Assembly: GCA_018228665.1 (NCBI GenBank)
Contig: CP073692.1
Span: 930,001 to 994,000, forward strand
Source of the DNA: Faecalicatena sp. Marseille-Q4148
Lineage (GTDB): Bacteria > Bacillota > Clostridia > Lachnospirales > Lachnospiraceae
Length of the DNA: 64,000 nucleotides
Direction: 5' to 3'
Part shown: in pieces, positions 59,665 to 64,000 of the stretch
How the letters are laid out: each line of letters opens with the position of its first letter
Numbering within the stretch: the first letter of the stretch is position 1
Program-made: the position numbers and the translations under genes
Notes under the pieces: model-generated
Databases searched by the model: none
Told to the model about the DNA's origin: nothing
Seen by the model: the letters and a program-made list of their open reading frames with translations, nothing else

Positions 59665-59816
59665 CTGTCCTTTTACCTGAAAGATTTCCCCTCTTCGGTC
59701 CAGCCGAAACAGCTGCCAATCTGCTTCTGCTGCCTTTCCAGAGTATCGTCCGGATATGGTCCTTTTGCCTGAGAGTTTTTTCACCTTCGGCGCTAATATA
59801 TAGTCTCTTCCATATC
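59663..59816 (-). ncRNA. Tandem glycine riboswitch (two aptamers)
   Basis: Minus-strand RNA with two glycine aptamers in series. Aptamer 1 (59753-59816): closing stem GATATGG/CCATATC, the core CGCCGAAGG, and CTCTCAGGCAAAAGGAC. Aptamer 2 (59663-59743): closing stem CTCTG/CAGAG, ACCGAAGAGGGGAAA, and TTTCAGGTAAAAGGACAGAG. These are the conserved sequence blocks of the gcvT-type element, normally found before glycine cleavage or glycine/alanine transporter genes, and usually switching genes on when glycine is high. Here no reading frame lies between it and the terminator at 59504-59532; the next gene is alaS with its own promoter. Confidence 0.92.
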
Positions 59817-59846
59817 TTTCAACCGATCCATATTTAAGCTATAATC

Positions 59847-59875
59847 AATCTAACACATTTTTTCCAAAAAATCAA
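59847..59875 (-). promoter_or_regulatory. Candidate promoter of the glycine riboswitch transcript
   Basis: Minus strand: TTGATT (59870-59875), 17-base spacer, TAGATT (59847-59852), about 30 bases before the first aptamer. Moderate match. Confidence 0.5.
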
Positions 59876-59944
59876 CTCTTTTTTTAACTTATTTACATTT
59901 TTTTCATCTGTCACTACTTATTAAACAGCTTTTTCTGAAAACTA

Positions 59945-59984
59945 TATGGGAAATTTTAATAATTTCATTTGCAAATTTCCCATA
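59945..59984 (-). terminator. Terminator after the AAA ATPase gene
   Basis: Twelve-pair AT-rich stem (59945-59956 with 59973-59984), 16-base loop, with TAGTTTTC following on the minus strand. Weak U-tract but well placed. The remaining bases of the gene-free stretch 59413-60000 hold the riboswitch elements listed separately; nothing else was seen. Confidence 0.5.
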
Positions 59985-60000
59985 CGGTTTCTCGCAATTT

Positions 60001-61602
60001 TTATTTTCTTTCTGTTCTGGCAAAAAGCAATTCCGCAAAATCAACTTTCTTTTCCACATGCATCTTGTGAACTCGTTCCAGAAATTTCTCTGCATTCCAA
60101 TATGAAATCTCTCCTGAAGGATTTTCCACTTTTTGATCCCCTCCAAGATAAATGACGGATCTGCTTTTAACTTCTCCAAAGTTTTCCCGGATATAATTTA
60201 AAAATAGTTCATTTCTCAAATGTCTTGTCTGTTCTTCTACAATTCTATCAGAATGTTTGATTTCAAATAAATGAACTTCTTGATGTTTCTGATCCAAAAT
60301 CAGCATATCTGCCTCAGCAGTTTTCTTAATTTCCGGCAATAATACACTCAATTGAGACACATAATATTCTTTTGCGTCTACTTCCTGTAACCATAGATAT
60401 GTTTCTGATAACAAAATATTTTCCAACAGGATTCCTTTTACAAAATGATCTGCCCTCTTTTTAAATTCATTCTGGTTTTCAATCTGACAAGACACATTCC
60501 AATATTCATCTTTGGACAAAATTTCTGTCAGCGCAGCTGCCTGTGCGTATACCATCCCCGGCTGCAGAATGATTTCCAACGGATTCTCTTTCCCTCCATG
60601 TCTCCAGGAACGATAACACGGAATTTCCCAAAAAAGATCCAATTCTTTTAAATAAAATTTCAACTCTTCCAAATCATTTTCCCGAAACACTGTTGTCATT
60701 TCTTCACGGTCTTTTACATGCAAAGCTTTTCCTATCACCCAGTTTACATCTTCCACTGCCAGTCCATCAATGACATCCGAATTTCTCGTATTATTCAATG
60801 TAGAATACAGCGGCGCACTTTTAAAATATTTTTGAATTGCCCTCACTGTAATCTGATAACTGAATTTGTTAATCATCTTATTGATAACAAATACTAATTC
60901 ATCCTGATCATACAGCTCCGTCAAAACTGTCCTATGTTTCCTTACTTCTTCATTTTTTTCCAGTGAATGTAGTATATTATTGACAATTGCAGAATTCAAA
61001 TATTGATCTCTCGATTGTTTTGTTTTATATGAACTGTCGGTCAATGTCCCTCCAAACTCTATATACTCATCAAGACTTTTTCCGCCAAGCAGCCTTGAGA
61101 ATTCTGCATAAGACACATGGGAGGTATGAATTTCTTCTACCCGATCATATAAAATATTCATTTCTGCCAACCCAATTTCTAAAGAATCTGCTCCGGCCAC
61201 AATAATTCTTGCTCCAAGAATTGGATACCCATCAGATAATGCATTGCCATACACTTGAAAATCTTCCAACTCTGTGATCTCATCAATGAATATATTTTTC
61301 ATACCTTCCTGACGAATTAATTCGTTTAATGTAAATTGCAGCTGATACATATCACAACCTGTCTTACAAAGTAAATATACACTTTGTTTCTTTTGTTTTT
61401 CCGGCATTTCAGCAATACATTGCCGCATCATAACTGTTTTTCCAGTTCTCCGAATCCCATAAAGCGCACAGATTTTTCCCATAGGAGCTGGTTCTTGTTC
61501 CACATATTCTTTTAACTTTACATAGCAGTCTCTTTTCTTTGGATATGCTGTATATAGGAATTCTTCTCCTCGGTAAATATCTATATGCTTCCTTTGCTCC
61601 AT
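60001..61602 (-). CDS. AAA ATPase with DUF4143/PD-(D/E)XK-like C-terminal domain
   Basis: A 533-residue ATP-binding protein. Residues about 45-55 form the Walker A YGIRRTGKTVMM and about 105-112 the Walker B NIFIDEITEL. A winged-helix-like middle follows, and near residue 445-460 there is EADMLILDQ...VHLFEIKHSD, a D then E-x-K arrangement of the PD-(D/E)XK nuclease fold as in DUF4143 proteins. These archaeal/bacterial ATPases are widespread and their role is unclear; defence or toxin-like functions have been suggested. It is a single gene between two terminators. Start ATG at 61602, preceded by AAAAGAGGAAAAAATC. Confidence 0.8.
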   Translation of the reverse strand: MEQRKHIDIYRGEEFLYTAYPKKRDCYVKLKEYVEQEPAPMGKICALYGIRRTGKTVMMRQCIAEMPEKQKKQSVYLLCKTGCDMYQLQFTLNELIRQEGMKNIFIDEITELEDFQVYGNALSDGYPILGARIIVAGADSLEIGLAEMNILYDRVEEIHTSHVSYAEFSRLLGGKSLDEYIEFGGTLTDSSYKTKQSRDQYLNSAIVNNILHSLEKNEEVRKHRTVLTELYDQDELVFVINKMINKFSYQITVRAIQKYFKSAPLYSTLNNTRNSDVIDGLAVEDVNWVIGKALHVKDREEMTTVFRENDLEELKFYLKELDLFWEIPCYRSWRHGGKENPLEIILQPGMVYAQAAALTEILSKDEYWNVSCQIENQNEFKKRADHFVKGILLENILLSETYLWLQEVDAKEYYVSQLSVLLPEIKKTAEADMLILDQKHQEVHLFEIKHSDRIVEEQTRHLRNELFLNYIRENFGEVKSRSVIYLGGDQKVENPSGEISYWNAEKFLERVHKMHVEKKVDFAELLFARTERK

Positions 61603-61692
61603 GATTTTTTCCTCTTTTCCTGCAATTCACTATTTTCATTCTAACATACTTTTTCCGGAAACAAAATCCTTACTCTGCTTCCTGATAAAAAC

Positions 61693-61744
61693 AAGGCGTT
61701 TCCTGTCAGGTAATACCCTATTCCGAAACGCCTTTTCCTTGATG
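61693..61744 (-). terminator. Terminator of the corrinoid methyltransferase operon
   Basis: Ten-pair perfect stem (61693-61702 with 61735-61744) enclosing a small GGTAATACC hairpin, followed on the minus strand by GTTTTTATC. It lies 17 bases after the methyltransferase gene. Confidence 0.82.
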
Positions 61745-61760
61745 TCGTTTTATTATCTGC

Positions 61761-62798
61761 CTAGCAATTACCTCCCAAAATCTTCTCCGCATCTCGCGCC
61801 GCCCGAATTAGTGCATGTATATTTTCTGGCGGAACATTTCCCGGAAGACCACAATCAGCACTTAAAATAAAGCCACCGTTTTCTGCTGCTGTCAGACATT
61901 GTTCCAGTCCTTCCTGATAAACTTCTTCTGCAGTCTTCATCAACATTGTAAATGCTGCCGGAACTTGTCCCATAAGCGCAACTTTGCTTCCATATTCTTT
62001 CTTTAAATATCCAAGATCTGCCTCTGAAACATGCAGTCCATCTGCACCTTCTTCTGTCGCAACATCAAATCTATCATTCCAATTTCCACAAGTATGTAAA
62101 ATAATGGATGCTCCGGTTTTTTTGAGACGTTGGATAAAACGTTTATTATATGGAAGACACATTTCAACATAATGTTTTTTTGACATGCATGTTCCCCCTA
62201 GTGTTGGCATTGGAAGCCAGATAATATCACATCCTGCCGCAACAATCCGCTCAATGCTTTCTGCAATCGGATCTATAAGCAGTTCTGTTACTCTGTGGAT
62301 GAAGTTTTTATTTTTAATGAGCGATAAATAGAAGTTAGCTCCATCCATCAATGCGGCCGCTGACATAGATGGGTTATCGGCAATGACCATAATCGGGTAA
62401 TCCGGATCCGACTGTCTGAAAAGTTTTACCTGCTGAATAATCTTCTGCAAAGATTCACATTCATTAATATTGTATGGATGCAATTTATCGATATCTTTTT
62501 CTGTCAACACAGTACGTTCTCCATTAACAGAAACCTTACCACTTCTATCAATCAGGCCTTTCCCCATTTCTTCTACCACTCCTTGAAATACCTGTGTGAT
62601 ATTAGCGTCATATCCAAATTTTCTACGCGTTTCTATATTAGCTTTTACATAAACTTTCGGATTATTTGCATATTCCTCTGCAGTACACTGACTCTGTGCT
62701 GCTGCAAATGCTGCTGCCGTCAAAATCACAGGAATATGTCCTGTCTTCTCTAAAGATAATGTTTTTTTAACCAATTCTCTCATCGTTTGCTCTGCCAT
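61761..62798 (-). CDS. Uroporphyrinogen decarboxylase-family methyltransferase (MtaA/CmuA-like)
   Basis: About 345 residues with the UroD barrel as used by cobalamin-dependent methyltransferases. Zinc ligands are suggested by HTCGNWNDRF (His, Cys) and SADCGLPGNVPPENIHAL (Cys). GCDIIWLPMPTLGGTCMS and TGASIILHTCG match MtaA/MtbA-type enzymes that move methyl groups between a corrinoid protein and a thiol or folate. It is paired with a corrinoid protein gene seven bases upstream. The start MAEQTMREL has a weak AAAGGTAGATGG site; the longer frame begins inside the corrinoid gene. The substrate is unknown. Confidence 0.88.
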   Translation of the reverse strand: MAEQTMRELVKKTLSLEKTGHIPVILTAAAFAAAQSQCTAEEYANNPKVYVKANIETRRKFGYDANITQVFQGVVEEMGKGLIDRSGKVSVNGERTVLTEKDIDKLHPYNINECESLQKIIQQVKLFRQSDPDYPIMVIADNPSMSAAALMDGANFYLSLIKNKNFIHRVTELLIDPIAESIERIVAAGCDIIWLPMPTLGGTCMSKKHYVEMCLPYNKRFIQRLKKTGASIILHTCGNWNDRFDVATEEGADGLHVSEADLGYLKKEYGSKVALMGQVPAAFTMLMKTAEEVYQEGLEQCLTAAENGGFILSADCGLPGNVPPENIHALIRAARDAEKILGGNC

Positions 62799-62805
62799 AT
62801 TCCAT

Positions 62806-63444
62806 CTACCTTTCTTCACTATATTCCTTTGCAATTTTTACAGTTTCCATTGCCGTTTTTGCAAAAGCATCTGCTCCTATCTTTTCTTTGAATTCTTCTG
62901 TAATAACTGCACCGCCAATGATTACTTTAACAGACTTGCGCAAATTCTCCGTCCGAAGCAATTCAATCGTTTTTCCCATAAAACTCATTGTAGAGGTCAA
63001 AAGAGCTGACATTGCAACAATATCCGCATGTTCTTTTCTGACCGCTTCTACAAATGCTTCCGGTGCAACATCATGCCCAAGGTCAATTACTTTAAATCCC
63101 GATGCGTCTAACAGTGATGCAACAATATTTTTTCCAATATCATGTGTATCTCCCTGAACAGTTCCAATCACAACTGTACCATATTTTTGTGTGTCTTCAG
63201 TTTTAATATAAGGCAAAATTACATTCATCCCCTGATTCATTGTCTCTAAGCCAAATAATAACTCTGGAATAAAGTATTCTCCTTCCTGATAAAGTTCTCC
63301 TACTTTTTCAATTCCCGGTATCAACGCCTGATCCAAAATATCAAGTGGTGAAATCCCCTCTTTTAATAGCTGTGTTACAGTCTCTACTACCACATCTTCT
63401 TCACCTTCAATGATACCGTTCGCAATTTTTTTCATTTCATCCAT
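62806..63444 (-). CDS. Corrinoid (cobalamin-binding) methyltransferase protein, MtaC/MtbC-like
   Basis: A 212-residue methyl carrier. The N-terminal helical cap (about 1-88, PGIEKVGELYQEGEYFIPELL) and the C-terminal Rossmann-like B12-binding domain with GDTHDIGKN, whose His is the lower cobalt ligand, then SALLTSTMSFM and IGGAVITEEF, are complete. It is seven bases before the methyltransferase gene. Its methyl donor-specific methyltransferase (MtaB/MtbB class) is not in the window, unless located beyond the right edge. Confidence 0.92.
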   Translation of the reverse strand: MDEMKKIANGIIEGEEDVVVETVTQLLKEGISPLDILDQALIPGIEKVGELYQEGEYFIPELLFGLETMNQGMNVILPYIKTEDTQKYGTVVIGTVQGDTHDIGKNIVASLLDASGFKVIDLGHDVAPEAFVEAVRKEHADIVAMSALLTSTMSFMGKTIELLRTENLRKSVKVIIGGAVITEEFKEKIGADAFAKTAMETVKIAKEYSEER

Positions 63445-63495
63445 GGCATACCCCTCTTTGCTAAAATAAACTATTTATCTTGATAACAACTACAA

Positions 63496-63531
63496 AAGAG
63501 ATCACTCCGTATTAACATGGAGCGATCTCTT
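63496..63531 (-). terminator. Terminator after the solute-binding protein gene
   Basis: Thirteen-position stem with one mismatch (63496-63508 with 63519-63531), ten-base loop, and TTTTG following on the minus strand. It separates the binding-protein gene from the corrinoid operon. Confidence 0.72.
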
Positions 63532-63558
63532 ACCGTTCTTCCTCTATGGATTTTATAA

Positions 63559-64000
63559 CTATTTTACATTCTCAGCAGCTTTTAACGCAAACGATTCATC
63601 AACTAAATCTTCTTTTGCCACCGGTTCCGTAATCAGCTTTGAATCCATTGCCATTCTATTGATAGCATCGACTCCACTATCAGAAAAAATTCCATCTACA
63701 GACCAGATACCGTTTTCTTTGCACTCTTTCACAGCATTTTCCAACATTCCGTTTTCTGCAAACAATTCTTTTAGTGTGGTCACAATTTCTTCTGTGTTGC
63801 TCTCTTCTAGATACTGTGCCCCTTTATAACATGCATTCACAAATGATTGTGTAATTTCCGGATTTTTTTCAATATAACTTTTCTTTCCAAATACGATATA
63901 CATTTCATAACTTTCAGAATCTAAAAGTTCTTTATGAACTTCTTTATCATAGATATCTACAGAAACATCATAGCCTGCCTCAATAAGCTGAGCCCGCAAT
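63559..64000 (-). CDS. ABC solute-binding protein (SsuA/NMT1-like), N-terminus outside window
   Basis: The frame is open to the right edge, so only the last 147 residues are present; the TTG at 63999 is not a start. The segment YEMYIVFGKKSYIEKNPE and QSFVNACYKGAQYLEES, followed by the helical LKELFAENGMLENAVKECKENGIW and GVDAINRMAMDS, matches the C-terminal lobe of SsuA/TauA/NMT1-type periplasmic binding proteins (lipoproteins in Gram-positives). It precedes the corrinoid methyltransferase genes, so it may bind their methylated substrate. Partner permease and ATPase are presumably to the right. Confidence 0.75.
   Translation of the reverse strand, partial: LRAQLIEAGYDVSVDIYDKEVHKELLDSESYEMYIVFGKKSYIEKNPEITQSFVNACYKGAQYLEESNTEEIVTTLKELFAENGMLENAVKECKENGIWSVDGIFSDSGVDAINRMAMDSKLITEPVAKEDLVDESFALKAAENVK

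Noticed and set aside
59455-59784. A 109-codon leftward open frame upstream of alaS
   Set aside because: It is inside the glycine riboswitch, crosses two terminators and the alaS promoter, and has no ribosome binding site. The conserved aptamer sequence explains the region better.

Overview
The window reads as chromosomal DNA from a low-GC, spore-forming, anaerobic member of the Bacillota, most likely the family Lachnospiraceae (relatives of Mediterraneibacter, Dorea or Blautia). Supporting signs are the A/T-rich codon use, strong GGAGG ribosome binding sites, sporulation-type proteins (SpoIIM-like, SpoVB-like flippase, a SpoIID-like/peptidoglycan-binding protein), DapL-type lysine synthesis, an iscR-nifS-nifU-mnmA cluster, a DUF5716/DUF5717 gene pair and corrinoid methyltransferase parts. 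I see no rRNA, tRNA, CRISPR array, phage or insertion sequence. Genus level is inference only.

Layout. 1-1811: purF (cut by the window edge) and purC, leftward. 2024-7356: a three-gene leftward unit of unknown function (TPR-like protein, Hsp70/actin-fold DUF5716 protein, very large DUF5717 protein). 7454-16737: leftward nitrogen operon dapL, carB, carA, pyrG, glnN (transcribed glnN first). 16738-17036: divergent promoter region in which each side has a consensus promoter followed by an intrinsic terminator overlapping a hairpin with the ANTAR-type hexaloop AAAGGC. 17037-22275: rightward operon for a three-piece ferredoxin-type glutamate synthase, a second (type I-like) glutamine synthetase and an ANTAR antiterminator with a degenerate receiver domain. 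22344-24921: secreted transglutaminase-like protein and a spore/peptidoglycan protein. 25083-28189: glycolytic gap-pgk-tpiA. 28382-32413: iscR-nifS-nifU-mnmA and a PHP phosphatase. 32540-35080: flippase, SpoIIM-like protein, Nudix ADP-ribose pyrophosphatase. 35230-38542: recA (with a perfect LexA box), recX, rny. 38764-41024: two-gene ABC exporter. 41180-50218: queH, argH, asd, ppk, glsA, topB and a beta-helix protein, leftward. 50344-53183: an ABC ATPase/permease pair without a binding protein, and a membrane XRE regulator. 53347-55704: DnaJ-TPR protein, DUF5685, CmpB-like membrane protein, rpsU. 55971-59412: guanylate kinase, alaS. 59413-60000: a tandem glycine riboswitch with its own terminator but no gene of its own. 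60001-64000: AAA ATPase with a nuclease-like C-terminus, and a corrinoid methyltransferase set with part of an ABC solute-binding protein.

How the genes work together. The strongest theme is glutamine. glnN makes it; pyrG, carA and carB consume its amide nitrogen; the divergent operon encodes a glutamate synthase, another glutamine synthetase and an RNA-binding antiterminator. Both operons begin with the same type of attenuator, so a single regulator probably sets the read-through of both. glsA (glutaminase) and purF (another amidotransferase) lie in the same window but are not visibly part of this circuit. The most notable unexplained items are this paired ANTAR circuit, the orphan glycine riboswitch upstream of alaS, and the DUF5716/DUF5717/TPR unit. 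Start sites were moved downstream of the longest open frame wherever a ribosome binding site or family alignment supported it.
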